A DNA stretch of 64,000 nucleotides from Candidatus Phosphoribacter baldrii. GTDB taxonomy: Bacteria > Actinomycetota > Actinomycetes > Actinomycetales > Dermatophilaceae. Both the position numbers and the translations under genes were made by a program. The notes beneath the pieces were generated by a model. It was given only the letters and a program-made list of their open reading frames with translations. It had not been told where the DNA came from and did not search any database. Within the stretch, counting starts at the first letter, position 1. Every line of letters begins with the position of its first letter. Shown here piece by piece: positions 1 through 8,326 of this stretch. The stretch is taken from NCBI GenBank assembly GCA_016704565.1, contig JADIZV010000004.1:806001-870000 (forward strand), given 5' to 3'.

Positions 1-576
1 CAACGTCAGCCGCATGGCGTTACGCAGCGCAGTCGTCAATTCGGCAACCAGGGGGTTTCCGCTGGCGCGAGCGATAGCGACGTGGAAGGCCGCGTCCTGG
101 ACGTTGAAGTCGGGCACCGAACACGATCGTTGGGCCATGGCGTCGAGATGGACCCGCATCTGATACCAATCGGCATCGCGCGCATGGGTGGCGGCCAGGC
201 GAGCCGATTCACGCTCAAGGGCAATCCGGGCGCGCACTAGGTCGGCTGTGGCCACCGACGCGAGCAGGACGTGCATCTCCAACAGCCTGCTCAGCGCGTC
301 GGCCGGGGCCCCGTCGAGGAAGGTCCCCGCCTCGGCTCCCGAACCGACCGCCGTGCGGGCCACCCCGAACGCTTTGAGCACTCCGACCGCTTCGCGCACC
401 GCGACGCGGCTGACGCCGAGGGCCTGGGCGAGGTCCCGCTCCGATGGGAGCCGATCGCCGGCCTTGAGCCGTCCAGTCTGGATTTGCGCCTGGATCTGGT
501 CGAGGACCAGCTCGTAGGTGGTCACCCTGGGCACCGGAACCCAGCCATCACCGACCATCACGCGATCCGTGCTCAC
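1..576 (-). CDS. GntR-family (FadR/FCD subfamily) transcriptional regulator, 3' end beyond window
   Basis: Reading down from a GTG at 576, preceded by a GAGGAG ribosome site, gives 192 codons with no stop. The N-terminus has the winged-helix signature of GntR proteins: TTYELVLDQIQAQIQTG, then LPSERDLAQALGVSRVAVRE. The helical part that follows (LEMHVLLASVATADLVRARI...AFHVAIARASGNPLV) fits an FCD ligand-binding domain, which in this family binds small carboxylates such as lactate or glycolate. It is divergent from glcD-glcF, and the shared upstream region holds a FadR/LldR-type operator, so it probably controls that pair. The C-terminus lies outside the window. Family assignment is firm; the effector is inferred from neighbours. 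Confidence 0.85.
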   Translation of the reverse strand, partial: MSTDRVMVGDGWVPVPRVTTYELVLDQIQAQIQTGRLKAGDRLPSERDLAQALGVSRVAVREAVGVLKAFGVARTAVGSGAEAGTFLDGAPADALSRLLEMHVLLASVATADLVRARIALERESARLAATHARDADWYQMRVHLDAMAQRSCSVPDFNVQDAAFHVAIARASGNPLVAELTTALRNAMRLTL

Positions 577-680
577 GCAAGACTCCTCGTCGATGTGCCG
601 GTGGGGCGGCCTAGTCGGACGGTTCGGGCGGGCTTCCCGGCGATCCGCAGCCGATCAGGTCTTGTCAGCGCCCGATGCTA

Positions 681-736
681 TCTCTATATTGTCAGACAGC
701 AAAGTGGTCTGACCACAGACCACCCAGAGCGGAGGA
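681..736 (+). promoter_or_regulatory. Divergent control region with FadR/LldR-type operator and glcD ribosome site
   Basis: TGGTCTGACCA at 705-715 is a perfect dyad around a central base and matches the TGGTCnGACCA core known for FadR-type GntR regulators. A second, looser copy (TTGTCAGACAG, 689-699) sits just upstream. The AT-rich stretch TATCTCTATATTG (680-692) could contain a -10 element. GGAGGA at 731-736 sets the glcD start at 742. Placement between the regulator and glcD suggests control of both; binding is inferred. Confidence 0.55.
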
Positions 737-741
737 TCGTC

Positions 742-2172
742 ATGATCGTCTCGGACTCCACCAGCCTTCCTCTCCCCCGTGGCGCGGGCCGCCCCATCGA
801 CCAGCAGACCCTCGATGACCTGCGCCGGATCGTCGGCGGCCAGCACGTCCTCACCACCGACGGGGATGTCGAGCCCTACTCGCGGGACGCCACCCCCCTG
901 TTCCGGGCCCGACCAGGGGTTGTCGTGCTCCCGGCCAGCACCGGCGAGGTCTCCGCGGTGCTGCGGATGGCGAGCGAGCGCGGCATACCGGTGACGCCTC
1001 GGGGGGCCGGCTCCAACCTGGCGGCCGCGACGATCCCCGAGCACGGGGGTATCGTGCTCGTGCTCACACGGATGACGACGATCAAGGAGATCAGCCCCGA
1101 CGAGCTGCTCGCCGTCGTCGAGGCTGGGGTGACGACCGCGGAGCTGGCTGACTCGGCCGCGGCGCTCGGCCTGCTCTATGCCCCCGACCCGGGCTCCCGG
1201 ACCGTCTCGACCGTCGCCGGCAATGTCGCCATGTGCGCCGGCGGACTGCGCGGGTTGAAGTACGGGGTCACCCGCAACTACGTGCTCGGGCTGGAGGTCG
1301 TCCTGCCGACCGGCGAGGTGATCCGCACCGGGGGACGACTGTGGAAGGACGTTGCTGGCTATGACCTCACCCGGCTGCTCACCGGATCGGAAGGCACCTT
1401 GGGTGTCATCACTGAGGTGACCGTCGCCCTGCTGCCGATGCCGGCCGTGGCGCGCACCGGAGTGGCCTACTTCGGCAGTCTGGCCGACGCCGGGCGGGCT
1501 GTGGCGGGCGTGATCCATGATGGGCTGGTCCCGGCCACGCTGGAGTTCCTCGACAACCGGTGCATTAACGCCGTCGAGGACTTCGCCAAACTCGGCCTGG
1601 ACCGGGACGCCGGCGCTCTCCTGCTCTTCGGTGACGACGGCACGGCCGAGTCCGTCGAACGGTCGCTGTCGCTCATGGCCGCGACCTGCGAGCGCACCGG
1701 AGCCCGCGGCGTGACCATGGCAAAGGACATCGCCGAATCGGAGGCCCTACTGACGGCCCGCCGCTGCTCACTTCCCGCCTTGGCCCGGCTCGCCCCGGTC
1801 ACGATGCTCGAGGACGCCACAGTCCCCCGACCTCGGCTGGCCGAAATGGTCGACCGGATCGATGCCATCGCGGCGCGGCACAACGTCGTCGTGGCCACCT
1901 TCGGGCACGCCGGAGACGGCAACCTCCACCCAACGATCGTCTTCGACCCGGCCGACGGTGACGTCCGGCACCGCGCCGAGGCGGCCTTCGGCGAGGTCTT
2001 CGACACAGCCATCGAGATGGGGGGGACGATCACCGGCGAACACGGGGTGGGCGCGGCCAAGCGACCCTACCTGCAGCGTCGGCTCGGCGCCGACCAAATG
2101 GCCCTGCTCCGCCGGCTCAAGGCGGCTTTCGACCCCGCCGGCATCCTCAACCCCGGGAAGCTCGGCTCATGA
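742..2172 (+). CDS. glcD: FAD-linked 2-hydroxyacid (glycolate/D-lactate) oxidase subunit
   Basis: The product is 476 aa. It belongs to the FAD-binding PCMH/C-terminal oxidase family that oxidises glycolate, D-lactate or similar 2-hydroxyacids and passes electrons to a partner Fe-S protein. Visible landmarks are the FAD-domain stretches PGVVVLPASTGEVSAVLRM, TPRGAGSNL and LTGSEGTLGVITEVTV, and the C-terminal FGHAGDGNLHPTI and GEHGVGAAKR motifs. The ATG at 742 follows GGAGGA by five bases; the frame stays open upstream, but that part runs over the divergent gntR gene. The stop overlaps the start of glcF (ATGA), so the two are translationally coupled. No separate glcE is present. Substrate is not fixed by sequence. 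Confidence 0.88.
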   Translation: MIVSDSTSLPLPRGAGRPIDQQTLDDLRRIVGGQHVLTTDGDVEPYSRDATPLFRARPGVVVLPASTGEVSAVLRMASERGIPVTPRGAGSNLAAATIPEHGGIVLVLTRMTTIKEISPDELLAVVEAGVTTAELADSAAALGLLYAPDPGSRTVSTVAGNVAMCAGGLRGLKYGVTRNYVLGLEVVLPTGEVIRTGGRLWKDVAGYDLTRLLTGSEGTLGVITEVTVALLPMPAVARTGVAYFGSLADAGRAVAGVIHDGLVPATLEFLDNRCINAVEDFAKLGLDRDAGALLLFGDDGTAESVERSLSLMAATCERTGARGVTMAKDIAESEALLTARRCSLPALARLAPVTMLEDATVPRPRLAEMVDRIDAIAARHNVVVATFGHAGDGNLHPTIVFDPADGDVRHRAEAAFGEVFDTAIEMGGTITGEHGVGAAKRPYLQRRLGADQMALLRRLKAAFDPAGILNPGKLGS

Positions 2173-3317
2173 CCGCGGCACCAGAGCACTCGGACGCCGA
2201 GGCCGGGTCGACCCTGACCGATTCCGCCTTGAAACCTCGGGGCATCTTCGACCCGGATCTGCTTGCTGCGTGCATCTCGTGCGGCTTCTGCCTACCAGTG
2301 TGTCCCACCTACGCTCAGACCAAGGCTGAGGCCGACTCGCCGCGTGGTCGGATCACCCTCATGCGGGCCCTTGACGAGGGCCGCCTTGACGTCGACGACT
2401 CGACACTGCAGGAGCAAGCCGGTCGTTGTCTTGGGTGCCGGCGCTGCGAGACCGTGTGTCCGGCCGGGGTCAAGTACGGCGAGCTGCTGGAGCAGTGGCG
2501 CGACCATCAGTGGCGGGGGCGGCATACACCTCCTGTCGCGGCCGCGCTGCGTGCGGGTGTGCGGGTCACCCCTGCCCTCACCGCAGGTGGACTGGTCCGA
2601 GGCGCGGCACGTCCGACGGGCGCTGCTGACCCACAGCGTCCCCACCTCATGCTCGGGTGCCTGGAGCGCTCGCTCTTCCCCAAGGTGAGCAAAGCCGTGC
2701 TCAAGTTCTTGCCCGACGCGGATGTGCCTGCGGGACAAGGGTGTTGCGGAGCTCTGCATGCCCACAACGGCGGGTCGGTCGAGGCAGCCGAGATGGCCCA
2801 GCGGCTGGGCGCGACCATGCCCGGGACGATCGTGTCGACCTCTGGTGGGTGCGCGGCATACCTCGCGCATCAGCTGGGGCACGAGCGGGTGAAGGAGATC
2901 TCCGAGTTCCTCCTCGCGCGGTGGGAGGCCGACCCGGGGAGTATGCCGTCGCTGCGCCGGCTCACGGTCGACGGTCGCCCGGCACGGGTGGGCCTCAAGG
3001 ACTCGTGTCAGCTGCGCAATGGGCTCGGGGTCATCCAGCCGCCGCGGGCGTTGATCGCCAAGGTCGCCGACTATGTCGAGTTGCCGTCGGCGGGCGTCTG
3101 CTGTGGCGGCGCCGGGACCTATTCGATGCTCCAGCCGGAGATGTCCAAGGCAGTCCTGGACCCGACGCTCGTTCAGGCGCGCGAGGCCGACCTGGATTAT
3201 CTGGTCGCGCTCAACGTCGTCTGCACCCGGCAGCTACAGGCCGGGGTCAAGCGGGCTCGCCTGCGGGTCAAGGTCGTTCACCTCGTCGAGCTGCTCGAGC
3301 TGGCCCTGCCGGACTGA
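2169..3317 (+). CDS. glcF: Glycolate oxidase-type iron-sulfur subunit
   Basis: The 382-aa protein has two N-terminal ferredoxin-type 4Fe-4S clusters (CISCGFCLPVCPTY and CLGCRRCETVCPAG) and two C-terminal CCG cysteine-rich domains (GCCGALHAHNGG and VCCGGAGTYSML). This is the layout of GlcF/LutA-type subunits that take electrons from the flavin subunit to the quinone pool. It overlaps glcD by four bases and ends before a strong bidirectional terminator. With the upstream gene it probably forms a membrane-associated 2-hydroxyacid oxidase controlled by the divergent GntR protein. Confidence 0.9.
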   Translation: MTAAPEHSDAEAGSTLTDSALKPRGIFDPDLLAACISCGFCLPVCPTYAQTKAEADSPRGRITLMRALDEGRLDVDDSTLQEQAGRCLGCRRCETVCPAGVKYGELLEQWRDHQWRGRHTPPVAAALRAGVRVTPALTAGGLVRGAARPTGAADPQRPHLMLGCLERSLFPKVSKAVLKFLPDADVPAGQGCCGALHAHNGGSVEAAEMAQRLGATMPGTIVSTSGGCAAYLAHQLGHERVKEISEFLLARWEADPGSMPSLRRLTVDGRPARVGLKDSCQLRNGLGVIQPPRALIAKVADYVELPSAGVCCGGAGTYSMLQPEMSKAVLDPTLVQAREADLDYLVALNVVCTRQLQAGVKRARLRVKVVHLVELLELALPD

Positions 3318-3367
3318 GCCGGTCAGGCATGTCGTCGGGGCCATACGTGCGGTCCAGCCAACGACAA

Positions 3368-3400
3368 CGCGGGGCGAGTCCGATGTGGACTCGCCCCGCG
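3368..3400. terminator. Bidirectional hairpin terminator between glcF and rplL
   Basis: A perfect 14-bp stem (CGCGGGGCGAGTCC with its complement at 3387-3400) encloses the 5-base loop GATGT. It lies between the convergent glcF and rplL genes and can serve both strands. There is no T-run, which is usual in high-G+C actinobacteria. Confidence 0.85.
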
Positions 3401-3435
3401 TCGACAGTGCGTGAAACGGCGGATGCCGCGTCAGG

Positions 3436-3828
3436 TCACTTGAGCTCGACAGTGGCGCCGGCGCCCTCGAGGAGCTCCTTGGCCTTGTCGGCGGCAGCCT
3501 TGTCGACCTTCTCCAGGACGGCCTTGGGGGCGCCGTCGACGAGGTCCTTGGCTTCCTTCAGGCCGAGGGAGGTCAGGGTGCGGACCTCCTTGATGACCTG
3601 GATCTTCTTGTCACCGGCGGCGACGAGGATGACGTCGAACTCGTCCTTCTCCTCCTCGGCCGGAGCGTCAGCGGCGCCGCCGCCCGCGCCCGGAGCCGCC
3701 GCAACGGCGACCGGAGCAGCCGCGGTGACCCCGAAGGTCTCCTCGAATTGCTTGACGAACTCGGAGAGCTCGATGAGGGTCATTTCCTTGAAAGCCTCGA
3801 GGAGCTCCTCGGTGCTGAGCTTCGCCAT
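3436..3828 (-). CDS. rplL: 50S ribosomal protein L7/L12
   Basis: The product is 130 aa. It starts MAKLSTEELLEAFKEMTLIE, has an Ala/Gly-rich hinge, and ends with the typical globular domain (KIQVIKEVRTLTSLGLKEAK, then GAPKAVLEKV). This protein forms the ribosomal stalk that recruits translation GTPases. The ATG at 3828 is chosen because AGAAAGGAT precedes it and homologues begin there; the frame is open further upstream. It follows rplJ by 57 bp in the same transcript, the standard L10-L12 arrangement. Confidence 0.97.
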   Translation of the reverse strand: MAKLSTEELLEAFKEMTLIELSEFVKQFEETFGVTAAAPVAVAAAPGAGGGAADAPAEEEKDEFDVILVAAGDKKIQVIKEVRTLTSLGLKEAKDLVDGAPKAVLEKVDKAAADKAKELLEGAGATVELK

Positions 3829-3885
3829 GATGGCGATCCTTTCTCTTGGTGCCAGTGAGTGGCGGGTGATGGAAGACGTCGCCAC

Positions 3886-4536
3886 TCAGGCGTCGTCGGT
3901 GGAGCTGTCCTGCGGGGTGGCGTCGGCGACGGCGTCGGCCGGCACGGCGTCCTGGGGAACTGCGTCCTGAGGAACCTCGTCCTGCACAGCCTCCGCCGCA
4001 GGCGCGGCCGGGGCGGGAGCGGACTCGGCGCGCTGTGCGCGCAGCGCGTCGACCGTGCGAGCCGCCTTGGACAACGGGGCGGCGAACAGGTAGACGGCCT
4101 TGGCGAGCGAGGCCTGCATGGCGCCGGCCAGCTTGGCCAGGAGCACCTCACGGGACTCGAGGTCAGCCAACTTGCGGATCTCGTCGGCGGTGAGCGGCTT
4201 GCCGTCGAGCACCCCACTCTTGATGACGAGCAGGGGGTTGGCCTTGGCGAAGTCCCGCAACGTCTTGGCCGCCTCGACCGGGTCCCCGGTGATGAAGGCG
4301 ATGGCCGACGGGCCCGCGAGCTGCCCGTCGAAGGCCGTGACTCCGGCCTCCTTGGCGGCGATCTCGGTGAGGGTGTTCTTCACCACGGCGTAGGTGGCGT
4401 GGTCGCGCATCGAGGTGCGCAGCTGGGTGAGCTGCTTCACGGTCAAACCGCGGTACTCGGTGAGCACGGCCGCGCCCGAGCGACGGAAGTTCTCCGTGAG
4501 CTCGGCGATGGCTGCTGACTTGGCAGCGGTGGCCAT
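3886..4536 (-). CDS. rplJ: 50S ribosomal protein L10
   Basis: The product is 216 aa, starting at the ATG at 4536 behind a perfect AAGGAGG site. Conserved blocks include TENFRRSGAAVLTEYRGLTV, the RTSMRDHATYAVVKNTL region and the L12-binding C-terminal helix. L10 anchors L7/L12 dimers to the ribosome. The C-terminus is extended beyond the usual ~170-180 aa by an Ala/Pro/Asp-rich tail with a repeated PQDAV unit, common in actinobacterial L10 proteins. It is transcribed ahead of rplL and behind a long leader with an L10-leader-like sequence, so autogenous control is likely. Confidence 0.96.
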   Translation of the reverse strand: MATAAKSAAIAELTENFRRSGAAVLTEYRGLTVKQLTQLRTSMRDHATYAVVKNTLTEIAAKEAGVTAFDGQLAGPSAIAFITGDPVEAAKTLRDFAKANPLLVIKSGVLDGKPLTADEIRKLADLESREVLLAKLAGAMQASLAKAVYLFAAPLSKAARTVDALRAQRAESAPAPAAPAAEAVQDEVPQDAVPQDAVPADAVADATPQDSSTDDA

Positions 4537-4760
4537 CGGGCCTCCTTTACCTAGCGGTGCGACGCCGGTTCGGGCTGCGAAGGCTCCCCATAAGAAGGGC
4601 CCCGGCGCGAGGCGCACGGGGCTTCGCGGCATACGCAGCAGGTATGCCGGGTGCTTACGTGGCCTGCGCTGGTCGCCCGCATCGTGCGGGGCCTTCGGTC
4701 ATCCCTCCCAGCCAGTGCTCTGGCGGACGGCATGACAACCGGCGGTCATTGGTCGTCGCT
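4537..4760 (-). ncRNA. Probable ribosomal protein L10 leader
   Basis: The ~300 bp between rplJ and oxyR carry no credible gene. On the rplJ strand they contain CCGAAGGCCCCGCA and, further on, GACCAGCGCAGGCC, which resemble the purine-rich internal loop and stem of the L10 leader that free L10/L12 binds for feedback control. A CGGCATAC/GTATGCCG hairpin (4627-4634 with 4642-4649) lies in the leader. Assignment rests on position and resemblance only; a covariance-model search would settle it. Confidence 0.5.
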
Positions 4761-4842
4761 CAGGGTAGTCGGTCCAGCGCGGGTTACCCAAATCGCGCCC
4801 GTTGTTGCCAAACAGGCGGCAGCGTCTGGGCAGTCCGGACAT

Positions 4843-5799
4843 TCACGTCAACTGCTGCACGAGGTCCTTCGGGAGATTCCGCAGGACCGTGGCAACCTCG
4901 GTCAACAACTCGGGGAAGACGCTCGTGCGGCGCCAGACCAAGGCGACGTCGCGATGGGGGGCCGGAGCACTGAAACGCAGCAACGCCACCCCCGGGGACT
5001 CCGGCACCGGGTCGGACACCGCGAGGACCGGCAGCAGCGTGACGCCGACCCCGGCGGCGACCATGTGCCGCAGGGTCTCCAGGCTGGTCGCCCGGAAGCC
5101 GTCGCGTTCGGTCACACCGGCCATCTGACAGACGGCCAAGGCCTGATCTCGCAGGCAGTGCCCGTCGGCCAGCAGCAGGACCCGCTCGCCGGCTAGGACC
5201 TCGGTGGTGACCGGCGCACCATCGGGCGTGGACGGCATACCGGCTGATGGTTCGTCCCGCCCGCGGCCGGCTGCGAGCGGGTGAGTGACCGGCACCGCAA
5301 GGACGAAGTCCTCACGGAAGAGGGGTTGCACCTCCAGCGAGTCGTCGTCGACCGGCAGCGCCAACACTGCCGCGTCGAGCCATCCGGAGCGCAGCTGTTC
5401 CAGCAACACGGGCGTCTTCTCCTCGACGAGGAGCAGCTCCACGTCGGGCAAGTCGCGGCGCAGGTGAGGGATGACGTGCGGCAGCAGGTAGGGAGCGATC
5501 GTCGGGAAAGCGCCCAGTCGCAGCGTGCCGGCCCGCGGGTCTTGGGCGTGCCGGGCGATACCGCGGATGGCATCGGCCTCGCGCAGGATCGTGCGGGCCC
5601 GCGCGAGGACTTGCTCCCCCGCCGCGGTCAGCATGACCTGGCGAGGCGTGCGCTCGACGAGTTCGACACCGAGCTCGGCCTCGAGCTTCCTCAGCTGGGT
5701 GGATAGGGTCGGTTGGCTGACGAAACACGCGTCGGCCGCCTTGCCGAAGTGCCGATGCTCGGCGACGGCGACGAAGTATTGCAGGTCGCGAAGATTCAC
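4843..5799 (-). CDS. oxyR: Hydrogen peroxide-sensing LysR-type activator OxyR
   Basis: The product is 318 aa. The N-terminal LysR helix-turn-helix reads MNLRDLQYFVAVAEHRHFGK...VSQPTLSTQLRKLE. The redox centre is intact: ADGHCLRDQALAVC places the two cysteines (215 and 224) nine residues apart, as in E. coli OxyR (199 and 208). The 16-residue offset is explained by extra sequence around residues 178-200 (GRGRDEPSAGMPSTPDG), encoded by DNA containing a GGCATAC motif. It lies 57 bp downstream of ahpF on the same strand, so peroxide sensor and peroxidase form one cluster. It probably activates ahpC-ahpF and may be co-transcribed with them. Confidence 0.93.
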   Translation of the reverse strand: MNLRDLQYFVAVAEHRHFGKAADACFVSQPTLSTQLRKLEAELGVELVERTPRQVMLTAAGEQVLARARTILREADAIRGIARHAQDPRAGTLRLGAFPTIAPYLLPHVIPHLRRDLPDVELLLVEEKTPVLLEQLRSGWLDAAVLALPVDDDSLEVQPLFREDFVLAVPVTHPLAAGRGRDEPSAGMPSTPDGAPVTTEVLAGERVLLLADGHCLRDQALAVCQMAGVTERDGFRATSLETLRHMVAAGVGVTLLPVLAVSDPVPESPGVALLRFSAPAPHRDVALVWRRTSVFPELLTEVATVLRNLPKDLVQQLT

Positions 5800-5856
5800 G
5801 CGCGCCTGGCCGGTATGCCGCTCGCCTGGCGGTTCACTTCCCCGTCCTGCTCAGCC

Positions 5857-7443
5857 TCAGACCGAAGCAGCAGCTGGCTGTTCGGCCGGAGCCGTTGTGC
5901 GGATCAAGTGATCAAAGGCGCCCAGGGCGGCCGTCGCACCCGCGCCGAGACTAATGACGATCTGCTTATAGGGCACCGTGGTGCAGTCACCCGCGGCGAA
6001 GACGCCCGGCGCCGAGGTCTGACCTCGCTCATCGATGACGATCTCCTTGCGCGGCGAGAGGGTGACCGCGTCACCGAGCCAGTCGGTGTTGGGCAGCAAC
6101 CCGATCTGGACGAAGATCCCTTCGAGGTCAAGGTGTCTGGACTGGCCAGTGGTCCGGTCCTCGTAGTCCAGGCCCGTCACCTGATCCCCGTTGCCGAGCA
6201 CCTCGGTCGTCTTCGCACTCAGGATGACCTCGACGTTTGGCATGCTGTAGAGCTTGCGTTGCAGGACGGCATCAGCCCGCAGTTCGTCCATGAACTCGAG
6301 AACGGTGACATGGCCGACCACCCCGGCCAAGTCGATCGCGGCCTCGATTCCCGAATTGCCACCGCCGATGACGGCCACCCGCTTGCCCTTGAACAGCGGC
6401 CCGTCGCAGTGGGGGCAAAAAGTGACGCCCTTGTTGCGGTAGTCCTCCTCGCCCGGGACACCCATATGCCTCCAACGGGCACCCGTCGAGATGATGACGG
6501 TCCGCGACCGCAGCACCGCGCCGTTGTCCAGGCGCACCTCGGCTAGGCCCCCTGGCTCGGTCGCCGGGGTGAGCGCGGCCGCCCGCTGCAACTCCATCAC
6601 CTCGACCTCGTAGGAGCGAACGTGCTCCTCAAGCGCTGCGGCGAGTTTGGGTCCTTCGGTGTGCTGGACCGAGACGAAGTTCTCGATGGCCATTGTGTCC
6701 ATGACCTGGCCGCCGAACCGTTCGGCGACGATACCCGTACGAATCCCCTTGCGGGAGGCGTAGATCGCCGCCGCAGCACCGGCTGGGCCGCCTCCGACGA
6801 CGAGCACGTCGAACGGTTCCATCGCGCCCAACCGCTCGGCGTCTCGGGCAGCCGCTCCGCTGTCGAGCTTGCCGACGATCTCCTCCAAAGTCATCCGGCC
6901 TTGTCCGAACAACTCCCCGTTGCGGTAGACGGTCGGCACCGCGAGGACCTTGCGAGACTCGATTTCACCCTGGAAGGCCCCGCCCTCGATTGCGACGTGG
7001 GTGATCCGTGGGTTGAGCACGCTCATCGCGTTCAGTGCCTGGACGACGTCCGGGCAGTTCTGGCAAGTGAGCGACATGTAGGTCTCGAAGTGATGCTCCC
7101 CCTCGATCGCCCGGACCGCCGCAGCAGTCTCCTGGGACACCTTGGGCGCGATTCCGCCGACCTGCAACAACGCCAACACCAGCGAGGTGAACTCATGCCC
7201 CAGCGGGACCCCAGCGAAGCGCACCGCGACATCGGACCCGGCTCGCTTGATCGCGAAGGACGGCTTACGCGCGTCGTCACCGCTCGTCACCGTCACCTTG
7301 TCGGACAGCGCCGCTATCTCGCCGAGCAGTTCCTTGGTCTGCGACGACGCTCGCGAGTCGTCGAGGCTCGCCTCGAGTTCGACCGACTCGGTGAGACGCT
7401 CCAGGTAGGACTTCAGGGCGGCGGTGAGGTTCTGGTCGAGCAC
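5857..7443 (-). CDS. ahpF: Alkyl hydroperoxide reductase subunit F
   Basis: The 528-aa flavoprotein passes electrons from NAD(P)H to AhpC. The N-terminal tandem thioredoxin-like part keeps one redox pair, CQNCPDVV. The FAD domain starts GGGPAGAAAAIYASRKG; the redox CxxC is CPHCDGPLF; the NAD(P)-binding loop is VIGGGNSGIEAAIDLAG; and the C-terminal FAD motif is GVFAAGDCTTVPYKQI. Length and domain order match AhpF rather than plain thioredoxin reductase. It lies between ahpC and oxyR on one strand; the 132-bp ahpC-ahpF gap holds a strong hairpin that may lower ahpF relative to ahpC. Confidence 0.95.
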   Translation of the reverse strand: MLDQNLTAALKSYLERLTESVELEASLDDSRASSQTKELLGEIAALSDKVTVTSGDDARKPSFAIKRAGSDVAVRFAGVPLGHEFTSLVLALLQVGGIAPKVSQETAAAVRAIEGEHHFETYMSLTCQNCPDVVQALNAMSVLNPRITHVAIEGGAFQGEIESRKVLAVPTVYRNGELFGQGRMTLEEIVGKLDSGAAARDAERLGAMEPFDVLVVGGGPAGAAAAIYASRKGIRTGIVAERFGGQVMDTMAIENFVSVQHTEGPKLAAALEEHVRSYEVEVMELQRAAALTPATEPGGLAEVRLDNGAVLRSRTVIISTGARWRHMGVPGEEDYRNKGVTFCPHCDGPLFKGKRVAVIGGGNSGIEAAIDLAGVVGHVTVLEFMDELRADAVLQRKLYSMPNVEVILSAKTTEVLGNGDQVTGLDYEDRTTGQSRHLDLEGIFVQIGLLPNTDWLGDAVTLSPRKEIVIDERGQTSAPGVFAAGDCTTVPYKQIVISLGAGATAALGAFDHLIRTTAPAEQPAAASV

Positions 7444-7502
7444 GGTCGGCTCCTAGCAAGGCGCGTGGAAGGACAGGTACGTGGGTGGTTGCGGATCCAG
7501 CC

Positions 7503-7535
7503 GGTATGCCGCGCACGCGAGGTGCGCGGCATACC
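7503..7535. repeat. Perfect 14-bp hairpin made of an inverted GGTATGCC pair, between ahpC and ahpF
   Basis: GGTATGCCGCGCAC (7503-7516) pairs with GTGCGCGGCATACC (7522-7535) around a 5-base loop. It could act as a partial terminator or mRNA stabiliser between ahpC and ahpF. It is one of several intergenic palindromes in the window built from the same GTATGCC/GGCATAC core. Confidence 0.85.
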
Positions 7536-7575
7536 CAGGCGTTGGGTGGGCAGACCGGGAATCGTGAGCGGAGGC

Positions 7576-8139
7576 TCAGATCTTGCCGACGAGGTCCAGC
7601 GACGGAGCGAGCGTCTCGGCGCCTTCTTCCCACTTGGCGGGGCACACCTCGCCGGGGTGGTTGCGGACGTACTGCGCGGCCTTGACCTTGCGGACGAGCT
7701 CTGCGGCATTACGCCCGACGCCCTCGCAGGTCACCTCCATGACCTGGATGATGCCGTCGGGGTCGACAAGGAAGGTGCCGCGGTCGGCCAGGCCCTGTCC
7801 TTCACGCATGACCTCGAAGTTCGTCGTGAGGGCACCCGTGGGGTCGCCGACCATGTAGTAGTCGATCTTGCCGATTGTCTCGGAAGAGGCGTGCCACGCT
7901 TTGTGGGTGAAGTGGGTGTCGGTAGAGACGGAGAACACTTCGACGCCCATGCCCTGCAACTCGGCGTAGTGATCCGCCATGTCGCCCAGCTCGGTCGGGC
8001 AGACAAAGGTGAAGTCGGCCGGGTAGAAGAACACGACCGACCACTTGCCCTTCAGGTCGGCCTCGCTGACGTCGACGAAGGCGCCGCTCTTGAAGGCGGT
8101 GGCGGTGAACGGCTTGATCTCGGACCCAATGAGAGCCAT
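7576..8139 (-). CDS. ahpC: Alkyl hydroperoxide reductase subunit C (2-Cys peroxiredoxin)
   Basis: The product is 187 aa. FTFVCPTELGD contains the peroxidatic Cys47, and EVCPAKW near the C-terminus supplies the resolving cysteine (about residue 166), as in the typical 2-Cys AhpC group. It reduces hydrogen peroxide, organic peroxides and peroxynitrite using AhpF. Gene order is ahpC-ahpF-oxyR. The upstream region has an AT-rich dyad that could be an OxyR site. Confidence 0.96.
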   Translation of the reverse strand: MALIGSEIKPFTATAFKSGAFVDVSEADLKGKWSVVFFYPADFTFVCPTELGDMADHYAELQGMGVEVFSVSTDTHFTHKAWHASSETIGKIDYYMVGDPTGALTTNFEVMREGQGLADRGTFLVDPDGIIQVMEVTCEGVGRNAAELVRKVKAAQYVRNHPGEVCPAKWEEGAETLAPSLDLVGKI

Positions 8140-8177
8140 GTGGGGGGAACACCTCGCTGATTCGGTGCGGAACTGAC

Positions 8178-8194
8178 GATAGTCAGCCTATATC
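8178..8194 (-). promoter_or_regulatory. Possible OxyR-type dyad upstream of ahpC
   Basis: GATAGTCAGCCTATATC lies about 40-55 bp upstream of ahpC in an AT-rich pocket. The ATAG...CTAT elements resemble the tetranucleotides recognised by OxyR, and a related GGCTATC half lies further upstream (about 8233-8239). This is an inference from position and resemblance. Confidence 0.35.
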
Positions 8195-8326
8195 AATTTC
8201 CGCACTCCTCCAAGCCTCCGTCAATCGGTTATGGCTATCTTCGCCATCGTCGCCATCAATGAAGGGGGCCCTTATCGGCTGTGTCGGGTCGACCAGGCGG
8301 TGAGGCGCTCTATCCCGCACGCACCA

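Noticed and set aside
655..1518. Long open frame opposite glcD
   Set aside because: Shadow of glcD on the other strand; low-complexity His/Arg/Gly-rich product, no start signal and no family resemblance.
6622..8160. 512-codon open frame opposite ahpF and ahpC
   Set aside because: It runs across two well-defined genes and their gap on the other strand; its composition is that of an antisense high-G+C frame.
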